From: CAXQZU01 sp964228555
Lineage (GTDB): Bacteria > Planctomycetota > PLA2 > JAEUHO01
Direction of reading: 5' to 3'
Length of the DNA stretch: 64,000 bases
Assembly: GCA_964228555.1 (NCBI GenBank)
Contig: CAXQZU010000017.1
Span: 1 to 64,000 of the forward strand
The translations under genes and the position numbers were made by a program. The notes below the pieces were generated by a model. The model ran no database searches. It saw only the letters and a list, made by a program, of their open reading frames with translations, and was not told the origin of the DNA. Shown here in pieces: positions 26,018 to 35,894 of this stretch (the first letter of the stretch is position 1; each line of letters begins with the position of its first letter).

Positions 26018-26416
26018 ATGGACGCACCCGCCACGCCGGCTGCGCGCGCCCGGCAAGCCGCAGCACGTGCAGCCCTGCACGCCGTGCTGGCCATCGCGCT
26101 GGCCTGCGTGGCGCTGGGGCCGCTGCTGTGTCCGCAGCCCGCGCCCGAGCCTCCACTGCCGCTGTGCGTGGACCTCGCCCGCGACCCGCCCGAGAGGCTG
26201 GCGTGGCTGCCGGGCGTGGGCCCACGGCTCGCGCAAGCCCTGGCCACGCACCGTGCCAGCCATGGCGCACCGCGCACCCTCGCGCAGCTGGCTGCGGTGC
26301 CGGGCATGGGCCCCGCGCGCGCGGCCGCGCTGCTGGCGACGCGGACGGTGCGGCTGCGCAGCGACGGGCTGCCGCTGGGCGATCCCGGCACGCGGCCGGC
26401 CACGGGCGCCCGCTAG
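26018..26416 (+). CDS. Membrane-anchored helix-hairpin-helix protein (ComEA-like)
   Basis: This 132-residue protein has an N-terminal hydrophobic segment (ALHAVLAIALACVALGPLL), then a tandem helix-hairpin-helix domain with the hairpins LPGVGPRLAQAL and VPGMGPARAAAL. Such domains bind DNA without sequence preference. The layout matches ComEA, the DNA receptor for natural transformation, although here the last helix is short and other competence genes are not in view. An alternative is a general membrane-tethered DNA-binding protein. It lies between the ABC operon (divergent) and nadC. Confidence 0.78.
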   Translation: MDAPATPAARARQAAARAALHAVLAIALACVALGPLLCPQPAPEPPLPLCVDLARDPPERLAWLPGVGPRLAQALATHRASHGAPRTLAQLAAVPGMGPARAAALLATRTVRLRSDGLPLGDPGTRPATGAR

Positions 26417-26505
26417 CGGGTGCTTGCGCCCGCGCCCGTGCGGGGTCCTGTGCCCTCGCGGCCCGGGGCGCGCCGCGGGGCAGGGGACGCGCGCCACGCA
26501 GCCCG

Positions 26506-26511
26506 TACGAT
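26506..26511 (+). promoter_or_regulatory. -10 element, leaderless nadC promoter
   Basis: TACGAT ends six bases before the nadC ATG at 26518, placing the predicted transcript start at the start codon. Confidence 0.5.
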
Positions 26512-26517
26512 GCGGGC

Positions 26518-27405
26518 ATGAGCGACGAGGCTCCCCCGCGCCTGGAGGTCGAGCCCCACCTCGCCTTGCTGCGTGCAGCCCTCGCGGAAGACGGTGCGCA
26601 GGGCGACCTCACCGTGCAGGCGGTGGTGCCGGCCGGCACGCGTGCCACGGCCGACCTCGTGGCCCGCGCGCCGGGCGTGGTGGCCGGCCTGCCCCTGGCC
26701 GAGCCATGCTTCCGGATGCTGGACCCCGCGGCGCGCGTCGAGGAGCACGTGCAGGACGGCGATCGCGTGGCGGGGGGCGAGCGCTTGCTCACCGTCACGG
26801 GCGAGGCGCGCGCCATCCTCTCGGCCGAGCGCACGGTGCTCAACCTGCTGCGTCGCCTCTCGGGCATCGCCACGCTCACGCAAGCCTACGTGGAGGCGTT
26901 GATGGCCACCGGCGCCCGCCTCTACGACACCCGCAAGACCACGCCGGGCTGGCGCGTGCTGGAGAAGCACGCGGTGCGCTGCGGCGGCGGCCACAACCAC
27001 CGGCTGGGCCTCGCCGACGCGCTGATGGTCAAGGAGAACCACCTCTACGCAGCCTTCGGCACCACGGGGCCGCAGGCCCTGGTGGAGGCGATGGGCCGCT
27101 GCCGGGCGCAGGCGCCCGGCGTGCCGCTGTACGTGGAAGTCGAGACGCACGAGGAGCTAGTGGCCGTGGCGGCACTGCGTCCCGACGTCGTGATGCTCGA
27201 CGGCTTCGACCTCGGCGAGGTGCGCGCTGCCGTGAAGCACGTGCGCAGCCTGCCGCCGCCCCGACCCCTGCTGGAAGCCACGGGCGGGATGGACCTGCAC
27301 ACGGTGGCCGCCTACGCCGCCGCGGGCGTGCAGCGCATCTCGGTGGGCGCGATCACCCACTCGGCGCCCGCGCTGGACATCTCCCTGCGCATCCGCGCGC
27401 GCTAG
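26518..27405 (+). CDS. nadC: Nicotinate-nucleotide pyrophosphorylase (carboxylating)
   Basis: This 295-residue quinolinate phosphoribosyltransferase converts quinolinate and PRPP into nicotinate mononucleotide, CO2 and pyrophosphate in NAD synthesis. It shows AEDGAQGDLT, the SAERTVLNLLRRLSGIAT block, the substrate motif YDTRKTTPGWRVLEKHAV, CGGGHNHRLGLADALMVKENH, and the C-terminal ATGGMDLHTVAAYAAAGV with ISVGAITHSAPALDISL. Length fits the family. nadA and nadB are not in the window. Confidence 0.96.
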   Translation: MSDEAPPRLEVEPHLALLRAALAEDGAQGDLTVQAVVPAGTRATADLVARAPGVVAGLPLAEPCFRMLDPAARVEEHVQDGDRVAGGERLLTVTGEARAILSAERTVLNLLRRLSGIATLTQAYVEALMATGARLYDTRKTTPGWRVLEKHAVRCGGGHNHRLGLADALMVKENHLYAAFGTTGPQALVEAMGRCRAQAPGVPLYVEVETHEELVAVAALRPDVVMLDGFDLGEVRAAVKHVRSLPPPRPLLEATGGMDLHTVAAYAAAGVQRISVGAITHSAPALDISLRIRAR

Positions 27406-27438
27406 CGCGGAGCCGGCCGGCCCGCGCGGGGCCTAGCG
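27400..27438. terminator. Imperfect hairpin between convergent nadC and zinc-ribbon genes
   Basis: CGCTAG at 27400-27405 pairs with CTAGCG at 27433-27438, and CGCGG at 27406-27410 with CCGCG at 27422-27426, leaving a six-base bulge. Both convergent stop codons lie in the outer stem. No T-tract follows, so termination is uncertain. Confidence 0.35.
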
Positions 27439-28032
27439 CGGGCCCGCGGGCGGTGCGGGGCGCGGAGCGAGAGGCGCCCGGTCGCGTGCCACCGGGCCCG
27501 GGGGCGGCGGGCGCCGCTCGCGCCACCACGAGGCGGCCACGTTGCGCGACAGCACCTCGGCCAGCACGCGCAAGTCGGCCCGGGAGGCCTCGACGTCGTC
27601 GGCGGTGATGGCCGTCACCGGCTTCCAGAAGCGCGGACGCAGGATGAAGAGCAGGCCGCGCTGGAGCGCACATTCCACCACCCAGCGCCGGCGCGTGGCG
27701 TGGTTGGCCATCTCCAGCACCGTCAGCAGGCGCTCGAGGTCGGCCAGCCCCTGGGGGTCCAGCCGCAGGAACACGAAGGGGTAGTCGCCGCGCCCGGCCT
27801 CGCCGGCCGTGGCGCCCTCCACCGCGAAGGTGGGCACCTTCTCCAGCGCCAGCACCAGCGGGTACACCTCGGGATCCAGCCCGCGCTCGCGAGCGGCGCG
27901 GCCCTGCTCCACCTGCGCCACGGCGCGGTCGTCCCCCTGCAGGTGGCCGCAGAGGCTGCATTCCTCCACGTCCACGCCTTCCAGGCGGCGGGGCGCCAGC
28001 GCGTGGTTGCCGCACTCGTCGCAGGCACGCAC
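27433..28032 (-). CDS. Zinc-ribbon protein of unknown function
   Basis: This 199-residue protein begins with two C-x2-C knuckles, CDEC and CSLC, in the first 30 residues, forming a zinc ribbon. The rest is a predicted alpha/beta domain (YPLVLALEKVPTFAVEG, RRWVVECALQRGLLFILRPRFWKPVTAI) with a Pro/Arg-rich tail. The start is a GTG placed three bases after the dapF stop, so it is probably cotranscribed with dapF. No family is recognised. Confidence 0.7.
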   Translation of the reverse strand: MRACDECGNHALAPRRLEGVDVEECSLCGHLQGDDRAVAQVEQGRAARERGLDPEVYPLVLALEKVPTFAVEGATAGEAGRGDYPFVFLRLDPQGLADLERLLTVLEMANHATRRRWVVECALQRGLLFILRPRFWKPVTAITADDVEASRADLRVLAEVLSRNVAASWWRERRPPPPGPVARDRAPLAPRPAPPAGPR

Positions 28033-28035
28033 GGG

Positions 28036-28908
28036 CTAGGCGCGTCCCAGCGGCCAGTGCCCCTCGAACACCTCGACGCAGGGCCCCGTCATCGACACGC
28101 TGCCGCCCTCGGGCCAGCGCACGAGCAGGTCGCCGCCCAGCAGGTGCAGCGTGAGCTCCCGGCCCGTGCGGCCCGTGAGCACGCCCGCCACCGTCACGGC
28201 GCAGGCCCCCGTGCCGCAGGCGTGCGTCTCGCCACTGCCCCGCTCCCAGGTGCGCTGGCGCACCTCGCTGCGCGAGAGCACCTCGACGAACTCCACGTTG
28301 GTGCGGCGCGGGAAGGCGGGGTGGTGCTCGATGCGCGGGCCCAGCGTGGTGACCGGCGCGGCCTCGACGCGATCCACGAAGGTGACCGCATGCGGGTTGC
28401 CCATCGACACGCCCGTGATGCGCAGCGTGGTGCCATCCACGGCCAGCGGCTCGTCCACCACCTGCCCGGGCGCTCCCTGCATCGGGATGCGCGCGCGCTC
28501 GAGGATGGGCGGACCCATGTCGACCGTGGCCGCCACCACCTCCCCCGCCTCCAGCACGAGGTCCACGCGCTTGGGGCCCGCACCCGTCTCCACCTGCAGG
28601 CGGGTGCGCCCGCCCACCAAGCCGCGGTCGTAGGCGAACTTGCTCACGCAACGGATGCCGTTGCCGCACATCTCGCTCTCGCTGCCGTCGGCGTTCCACA
28701 TGCGCATGCGGAAGTCGGCCGTGGCGCTGGGCAGCGCCAGGATCAGGCCGTCGCTGCCCACGCCCCGGCGGCGGTCGGCGATGGCCACCGCCAGCGCCGC
28801 CGGGTCCGGCACGCCGTGCTTGAAGCCGTCCACGTAGACGTAGTCGTTGCCGCAGCCGTGCATCTTGGTGAAGGGCAGGCGGGCCGGGACGGGCGGGCTG
28901 GCGCTCAC
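28036..28908 (-). CDS. dapF: Diaminopimelate epimerase
   Basis: This 290-residue PLP-independent epimerase converts LL- to meso-diaminopimelate for lysine and peptidoglycan. The two catalytic cysteines lie in ESEMCGNGIRC and GETHACGTGACA; the N-terminal FTKMHGCGNDYVYVDG and GNPHAVTF blocks are also present. The start is a GTG at 28908 preceded by AGGAG with five-base spacing; it adds 15 residues before MHGCGNDY, as in most family members. The presence of dapF agrees with a DAP-containing cell wall or lysine pathway. Confidence 0.95.
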   Translation of the reverse strand: MSASPPVPARLPFTKMHGCGNDYVYVDGFKHGVPDPAALAVAIADRRRGVGSDGLILALPSATADFRMRMWNADGSESEMCGNGIRCVSKFAYDRGLVGGRTRLQVETGAGPKRVDLVLEAGEVVAATVDMGPPILERARIPMQGAPGQVVDEPLAVDGTTLRITGVSMGNPHAVTFVDRVEAAPVTTLGPRIEHHPAFPRRTNVEFVEVLSRSEVRQRTWERGSGETHACGTGACAVTVAGVLTGRTGRELTLHLLGGDLLVRWPEGGSVSMTGPCVEVFEGHWPLGRA

Positions 28909-28999
28909 GGGGACTCCTGGCCCGGACGCGCCGGGCCTCCCCATTGTGGTGGCGCGCACGACGCTCGCGACCTTCCACGCGGCCCGCCCGGCCGGTGGC

Positions 29000-29027
29000 T
29001 CAAGGCCTGCGGCCGTCTGGTCGATAA
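29000..29027 (+). promoter_or_regulatory. Sigma-28-like promoter candidate
   Basis: TCAAG at 29000-29004 and GTCGATAA at 29020-29027 are separated by 15 bases, close to the flagellar sigma factor consensus TAAA-N15-GCCGATAA. The predicted start is about 80 bases upstream of the small gene at 29116. It is the only CGATAA I noticed in the window. Confidence 0.4.
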
Positions 29028-29115
29028 GGCCAGCCCACCCCGGGCAGCGGCCGGGTGCGCCGTACCCCGCCGCTGCCCAGCCCCGGCACAGGCCCTGCTG
29101 CCACCACCCCACGCC

Positions 29116-29415
29116 ATGCACGCCCCCAGCCTCCCCGGCCGCCTGCGCCTGCTCGTCGAGGAGCAGGAACTGCCCGTGGAGCCCGTGAGCGTCGAGGGCC
29201 GGTCCGTGACCATGGTGGTGCAAGGCCGCCACCTGCACGGCAAGCCCGCGCGCCTGCTGCTGGAGTGGGAGCAGGGTGGCTGCACCGAGCTGGCCGGCAC
29301 CACGCACAGCCTCGTGGCCAGCAAGGCCCGCACGCTGGCCCGCCTGGACGTGGAGCGCGTCTCGGGCGACTGGCTCGCATTCCTCGCCTGGCTGCGCACG
29401 CGCGCCAGCGCCTAG
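29116..29415 (+). CDS. Small PilZ-like protein
   Basis: This 99-residue protein is predicted to be a single beta barrel: RLRLLVEEQELPVEPVSVEG, VTMVVQGRHLHGKPARLLLEW, then a final helix (DWLAFLAWLR). The strand order and the EPVSVEG segment resemble PilZ domains, which bind c-di-GMP, but the N-terminal RxxxR motif is not clear, so ligand binding is doubtful. A sigma-28-like promoter lies upstream, which would fit a motility-linked role. No flagellar genes are in the window. Confidence 0.55.
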   Translation: MHAPSLPGRLRLLVEEQELPVEPVSVEGRSVTMVVQGRHLHGKPARLLLEWEQGGCTELAGTTHSLVASKARTLARLDVERVSGDWLAFLAWLRTRASA

Positions 29416-29456
29416 GCCCGTGCCCGGGACAGGCGCGGGCTGCGCGGGGACCGTGG

Positions 29457-29462
29457 TAGGGT
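29457..29462 (+). promoter_or_regulatory. -10 element for rph
   Basis: TAGGGT predicts a start near 29469 and a leader of about 20 bases for rph and probably rdgB. Confidence 0.4.
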
Positions 29463-29488
29463 CCGGCCTCTTCCCTGCGAGGCCGCCC

Positions 29489-30265
29489 ATGCCCGACCCC
29501 TCCCCGACGAAGGACGGCAGCCGCAAGGAGGCTGTGCGTGCCGACGGGCGCACCCCGGGCCAGGTGCGCCCCGTGGAGATCACGCGCCACTGGACCCAGG
29601 CGGTGCCGGGCAGCGTGCTCTACCGCTGCGGGCGCACGCTGGTGTTCGCCACGGCCAGCATCGAGGAGCGCGTGCCGCCGTGGATGTCCGGCCGCGGCAC
29701 CGGCTGGGTCACGGCCGAGTACGCCATGCTCCCGGGCGCCAGCCGCGAGCGCAAGGCGCGCCCGGGCCCGGGCGGCAAGCCCGACGGCCGCACGCACGAG
29801 ATCCAGCGCCTCGTGGGACGCGCCCTGCGCTCGGTGGTGGACCTCAAGGCGCTGGGCGAGCGCACCGTGCACCTGGACTGCGACGTGCTGGAAGCCGATG
29901 GCGGCACGCGTACCGCGTCGATCAACGCCGCCTACATCGCGCTGGTGGACGCGCTCAAGGGCCACGCCTTCAAGAAGCCGCTGGAGCGCTGGCCCGTGAG
30001 CGAGGCCGTGGGCGCCATCAGCGTGGGCGTCGTGGGCGGGCGGCCGCTGTGCGACCTCGACTACAGCGAGGACCACCGCGCCGACGTGGACATGAACGTG
30101 GTGCTCACGGAAGGCGGCCGCTTCCTCGAGCTGCAGGGCACCGGCGAGGCCCGGCCCTTCGACCAGGCCGAGCTCGACCTCCTGCTGGCGCTGGCGCGCG
30201 ACGGCGTGCGCCAGGTGCTGGAGGCCTCGCGCAAGGCGCTGGCCGCGCCGGCCCGCACGGCCTAG
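29489..30265 (+). CDS. rph: Ribonuclease PH
   Basis: This 258-residue phosphorolytic 3'-5' exoribonuclease trims tRNA 3' ends. It shows RADGRTPGQVRPVEI, GWVTAEYAMLPGASRER, the HEIQRLVGRALRSVVDLKAL block, LDCDVLEADGGTRTASINAA and the C-terminal DLDYSEDHRADVDMNVVLT. These are the core RNase PH signatures. It is followed nine bases later by rdgB, a neighbour pair found in many bacteria. Confidence 0.96.
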   Translation: MPDPSPTKDGSRKEAVRADGRTPGQVRPVEITRHWTQAVPGSVLYRCGRTLVFATASIEERVPPWMSGRGTGWVTAEYAMLPGASRERKARPGPGGKPDGRTHEIQRLVGRALRSVVDLKALGERTVHLDCDVLEADGGTRTASINAAYIALVDALKGHAFKKPLERWPVSEAVGAISVGVVGGRPLCDLDYSEDHRADVDMNVVLTEGGRFLELQGTGEARPFDQAELDLLLALARDGVRQVLEASRKALAAPARTA

Positions 30266-30274
30266 GGCGGCGTG

Positions 30275-30880
30275 ATGCGCCTCGTGATGGCCACCACCAA
30301 CGCGCACAAGCGCGCCGAGGCACAGGCCATCCTCGCCCCGCTGGGCATCGAGGTGCTCGCGCCCCCGCGCCCGCTGCCCGAGGTGGACGAGGACGCCCCC
30401 ACCTTCGCCGGCAACGCGGCCAAGAAGGCCCGCAGCGGCGCCGCCGCGCTGGGCCTGCCGGTGCTGGCCGACGACAGCGGGCTCGTGGTGGACGCGCTGG
30501 GCGGCGAGCCCGGCGTGCGCAGCGCGCGCTACGCCGGCGAGGGAGCCGGCGACGAAGCCAACAACGCGCTGCTGGTCGAGCGCCTGTCGGCGCTAGGCGC
30601 CGTGGACCCCGCCGCCCGCTTCACCTGCTGCGTCGCGCTGGCGGCGCCCGACGGCACGCTGCTGGCCCAGGCCGAGGGCCACGTGGAGGGCGTCGTGCGC
30701 TGGCCGGGGCGTGGTGCGCACGGCTTCGGCTACGACCCCCTGTTCCACCATCCACCCAGCGGCTGCCGGCTCGCCGAGATGGAGCCCGGGGCGAAGAACG
30801 CGCTCAGCCACCGGGGCGCGGCCCTGCGTGCCCTGGCGGCGATCCTGCGCGAACGGGGGCCTGCCTCGGCGGGCCGGTAG
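30275..30880 (+). CDS. rdgB: XTP/dITP pyrophosphatase (RdgB/HAM1)
   Basis: This 201-residue enzyme removes non-canonical purine triphosphates (dITP, XTP) from the nucleotide pool. Motifs include MATTNAHKRAE for the N-terminal substrate loop, FAGNAAKKARSGAAALGLPVLADDSGLVVDALGG read as consecutive blocks, and GRGAHGFGYDPLFHHP. The ATG at 30275 is preferred over the GTG directly before it. The gene sits between rph and lepA. Confidence 0.95.
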   Translation: MRLVMATTNAHKRAEAQAILAPLGIEVLAPPRPLPEVDEDAPTFAGNAAKKARSGAAALGLPVLADDSGLVVDALGGEPGVRSARYAGEGAGDEANNALLVERLSALGAVDPAARFTCCVALAAPDGTLLAQAEGHVEGVVRWPGRGAHGFGYDPLFHHPPSGCRLAEMEPGAKNALSHRGAALRALAAILRERGPASAGR

Positions 30881-30883
30881 GAT
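30878..30883 (+). promoter_or_regulatory. -10 element, leaderless lepA promoter
   Basis: TAGGAT overlaps the rdgB stop codon and ends six bases before the GTG of lepA, so the lepA-lepB-lptB mRNA should begin at the start codon. Confidence 0.5.
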
Positions 30884-30889
30884 CCCGGC

Positions 30890-32718
<1,829 letters not shown>

Positions 32719-32722
<4 letters not shown>

Positions 32723-34158
32723 GCGAGCCGGCATCCGCCACCGAGCCCCTGGGCCCGGCCGGCGGGACGGCCGCCACGCCGCCCGCCGCCGCCGCGGCGC
32801 CGCAGGGACCGGGCGAGGTGCTGCGCGAGAACATCGTGGCCTTTGCCGTGGCCGTGGTGATGGCGCTGGTGATCAAGCACTTCTGCCTCGAGGCCTTCCG
32901 CATCCCCACCAGCTCGATGTACCCCACGCTCTACGGCGAGCGCGACGCGCGGCCCGACGGGCAGGAGGACCGCATCCTCGTGGACAAGTGGGCCTACCTC
33001 GCGCGCGACCCCCAGCGCGGCGAGGTGGTGGTGTTCCAGTACCCGCTGGACCGCAGCCGCAACTTCATCAAGCGCGTGGCCGGCCTGCCGGGCGAGTGGG
33101 TGCGCATCCAGGACGGCGACGTGTGGGTGCGCCACGCCGAGGGCGACCGCTGGCGCCCGGCCCCGCGGCCGCGCGAGGTGCGCGAGGCGCTCTACCGCCG
33201 CGCCTACCCGCCCGCGCACCCGGAGGACGACGGGCAGGGCGGCACGTGGTGGGACGCCGAGGAGGGCCGCGACGGATGGCGCCTCGACAGCCTCACGCGC
33301 CTGGCCTACGAGGGCCCCGGGCGTGCGCGCCTGCGCTACGCGGCCCCGCTGACCGTGCAGGGCGGCCTCTCGTGCCGCGACCTGCGGCTGCGCATGCGCG
33401 TCATCCCGCGCGGTGCCGGCACGCTGGAGCTGGGCTGGGCCACCGAGGGCGGCTGGAAGGGCAGCCTCGCGCTGCCCATCGGGGAGCCCGACAGCCAGGC
33501 CGGCGGCACGCTGTCCTGGCAGGGCGGCGCCGGCCCCGTCGTGCAGCCGCTGGACGTGGTGCTCAAGCCCGGCCGCCCCACCCAGCTGGAGTGGGAGGTG
33601 GTGGACGGCGCCATGCACGTGTGGGTGGACGGCGTGGAACGGGGCGTGCACGCCTTCGAGCGCACGCCGGGCGCCTCCGAGGGCCGGCAGTCGCTCACGC
33701 TGGAAGCCTCGGGCGCACCGCTGGTGGTCGAGAACCTGCGCATCGACACCGACCTCCACTACTCGCTGGGCTCGTCGCGCTACCGCAGCGAGCTGGGCAG
33801 CCCGCAGGGCCTGCGCGTGCCCGATGACGCCTTCCTGATGCTGGGCGACAACACGGACTACAGCAGCGACTCGCGGGCGTGGGAGGCCGGCGGCGTGCGC
33901 CTCAAGGACGGGCAGGAGGTGTGGTGGAACCTCTCGGGCGAGCAGGGCACCGGGCCCGCGCGCGTGCCGGGCACCGAGCTCAACGCGTGCGTGGACCTCG
34001 ACGGCCTCGAGCGCCGCTGGCACGACGAGGAGGAGCAGGAGAGCCTGCCCCACCGCTGGATCACCTTCGTGCCCCGCGACCACGTGGTGGGACGCGCCTT
34101 CGTGATCTTCTGGCCGGCGTGGCCAGCCTTCCCGCGCCGCGTGGGCTGGATCCACTGA
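32719..34158 (+). CDS. lepB: Signal peptidase I with large jelly-roll-like insertion
   Basis: This 479-residue membrane serine protease of family S26 cleaves signal peptides. A Pro/Ala-rich cytoplasmic leader precedes one membrane segment (VAFAVAVVMALVI region). The catalytic Ser66 is in FRIPTSSMYPTL and the Lys118 base in NFIKRVAGLPGE. The conserved GDNTDYSSDSR block is far downstream at about 376-386, so the Lys-to-GDN distance is about 258 residues against roughly 65-130 in common bacterial enzymes. Residues about 145-365 read as a beta-sandwich (LRLRMRVIPRGAGTLELGWA, MHVWVDGVERGVHAFE, LVVENLRI), similar to LamG/concanavalin-type folds. The GTG start overlaps the lepA stop as GTGA. Confidence 0.93.
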
Positions 34159-34883
34159 TGGCCCTGCTCGAGGCCCACGACCTGGCCAAGGCCTACCGTC
34201 GCCGCACGGTGGTGGACCGCGTGGCCTTCACGGTCGAGCCCGGCGAGATCGTGGGCCTGCTGGGCCCCAACGGGGCCGGCAAGACCACCTCCTTCCGCAT
34301 GGTGGTGGGCGTGGTCAAGCCCGACGCGGGCAGCGTGCGGCTGCGCGGCGAGGACATCACGCGCCTGCCCATCTACCGCCGCGCGCGGCTGGGCATCGCC
34401 TACCTGCCGCAGGAGCCCAGCGTGTTCCGGCGCATGACGGCGCTGGACAACCTGCTGGCGCTGCTGGAGACGCTGCCGCTGGGCCGCCAGGAGCGCCTGG
34501 CGCGCGCCGAGCGCCTGCTGGCCGACCTCGACCTCCTGCGCGTGCGCGACAGCCGGGCCGAGGTGCTCTCGGGCGGCGAGCGCCGGCGCCTGGAGATCGC
34601 GCGCAGCCTCGTGCACGAGCCGGCGCTGCTGCTGCTCGACGAGCCCTTCGCCGGCGTGGACCCCATCACGGTGCAGGAGATCCAGGGCATCCTGCAGCGC
34701 CTCACGCACGAGCGCGGGCTGGCCATCCTGCTCACGGACCACAACGTGCGCGAGACGCTGGCCATCACCGACCGCTCCTACATCATCGCCGAGGGCCGCA
34801 TCCTGCGGCACGGCGTGCCCGGCGAGCTCGTCAACGACGAGCTGGTGCGCCGCATCTACCTGGGCGAGCGCTTCCAGCTCTAG
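34158..34883 (+). CDS. lptB: LPS export ABC ATPase LptB
   Basis: This 241-residue ATPase drives LPS transport from the inner membrane with LptFGC. It shows Walker A GPNGAGKTT, YLPQEPSVFRRMTALDNL, signature LSGGERRRLEIARSL and Walker B LLLLDEPFAGVDP, plus the LptB-type TDHNVRETL block. Length and motifs match LptB rather than the branched-chain amino acid ATPases. Its ATG overlaps the lepB stop as TGATG. Its presence implies an outer membrane with LPS. Confidence 0.95.
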   Translation: MALLEAHDLAKAYRRRTVVDRVAFTVEPGEIVGLLGPNGAGKTTSFRMVVGVVKPDAGSVRLRGEDITRLPIYRRARLGIAYLPQEPSVFRRMTALDNLLALLETLPLGRQERLARAERLLADLDLLRVRDSRAEVLSGGERRRLEIARSLVHEPALLLLDEPFAGVDPITVQEIQGILQRLTHERGLAILLTDHNVRETLAITDRSYIIAEGRILRHGVPGELVNDELVRRIYLGERFQL

Positions 34884-35056
34884 GGCTGCAGGGCGGGAGG
34901 TCGCGCGCCGCCCCGCGGGCATGTCCGCTGCTGGCGGGGCATCGCGGGCGGGGCTCGCGCGGCGCAGGCGGGCCGCAGGCCCGCGTGCCGCCGGGGGCCG
35001 GGCGGCCCTCGAGCCGCGCCCGGGCGATGCCCGGGGCGCCCCGGCCCCGGCCGCCG

Positions 35057-35084
35057 CACGGTGCCCCGGGCACGGTGCCCCGGG
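35057..35084. repeat. 14-bp tandem duplication upstream of etfB
   Basis: CACGGTGCCCCGGG occurs twice in direct succession at 35057-35070 and 35071-35084. Each junction can also fold as GTGCC-CCG-GGCAC. It lies just upstream of the etfB promoter candidate in a 260-bp gene-free stretch. Confidence 0.6.
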
Positions 35085-35109
35085 AAGCGGACAGGGGCGG
35101 GCCGACCCC

Positions 35110-35115
35110 TACAGT
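35110..35115 (+). promoter_or_regulatory. -10 element for etfBA
   Basis: TACAGT predicts a start near 35122 and a leader of about 23 bases that carries GGAGGAG before the etfB ATG. Confidence 0.4.
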
Positions 35116-35144
35116 GGCGCGCCAGCCCCCCGGAGGAGTGCCGC

Positions 35145-35894
35145 ATGCACATCCTAGCCTGCGTCAAGCGCGTGGTGGACACCGAGACGCGCGTCAAGGT
35201 GGCCGCCGACGGCAAGAGCCTGGACGCCACGGGCGTGCAGCACATCCTGGCGCCCTACGACGAGATCGCCGTCGAGAAGGCGCTGCAGCTGCGTGACGCC
35301 GCCGGCCAGGGCAGCGTGACGGTGCTCACCATCGGCCCCGCCGACGCCAGCAAGGAGCTGCGCACGGCGCTGGCCATGGGCGCCGACGCCGCGCTGCACG
35401 TGGTGGCCGAGCCCCCCACCGACCCGTGGGCCACCGCCGAGACGCTGGCCGCGGCCGTGCGCGGGCGCAACGTGGACCTGCTGCTGCTGGGCAAGCAGGC
35501 CACCGACGAGGACGACGCGGCCGTCGGCCCGCTGCTGGCCGCGCTGCTGGGCCTGCCCTGCGTGACGTGGGTGAACGCCATCGAGCGCAGCGGCACCGGC
35601 CTCGTGGTGCGTCGCGAGGTGGACGGCGAGACCGAGGTGCTGGAGGTGCCGCTGCCCTGCGTGCTCACGGCGCAGAAGGGCCTGGCCGAGCCGCGCCTGC
35701 CGGGCCTCAAGGGCATCATGAACGCCAAGAAGAAGGCCATCGAGGCCGTGGCCGTGCCGGTGGCGGCCGGCAAGTCCGAGGTGCTGTCGCTGGCGCTGCC
35801 GCCGGCGCGCGGCGCCCTCACGAAGGTGGACCCCACGCCGGAGGGCATGCGCACGCTGCTCACGGCCCTGCGCAACGACCGGAAGGTGCTGTGA
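35145..35894 (+). CDS. etfB: Electron transfer flavoprotein subunit beta
   Basis: This 249-residue subunit binds AMP and partners EtfA to carry electrons from acyl-CoA and related dehydrogenases to the quinone pool. It begins MHILACVKRVVDTETRVKV, and has NPYDEIAVEKAL-type sequence (LAPYDEIAVEKALQL), LLLLGKQATDEDDAAVGP and the C-terminal LPGLKGIMNAKKKAIE signature. A strong ribosome-binding site GGAGGAG precedes the ATG. The stop overlaps etfA as TGATG. Confidence 0.96.
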   Translation: MHILACVKRVVDTETRVKVAADGKSLDATGVQHILAPYDEIAVEKALQLRDAAGQGSVTVLTIGPADASKELRTALAMGADAALHVVAEPPTDPWATAETLAAAVRGRNVDLLLLGKQATDEDDAAVGPLLAALLGLPCVTWVNAIERSGTGLVVRREVDGETEVLEVPLPCVLTAQKGLAEPRLPGLKGIMNAKKKAIEAVAVPVAAGKSEVLSLALPPARGALTKVDPTPEGMRTLLTALRNDRKVL

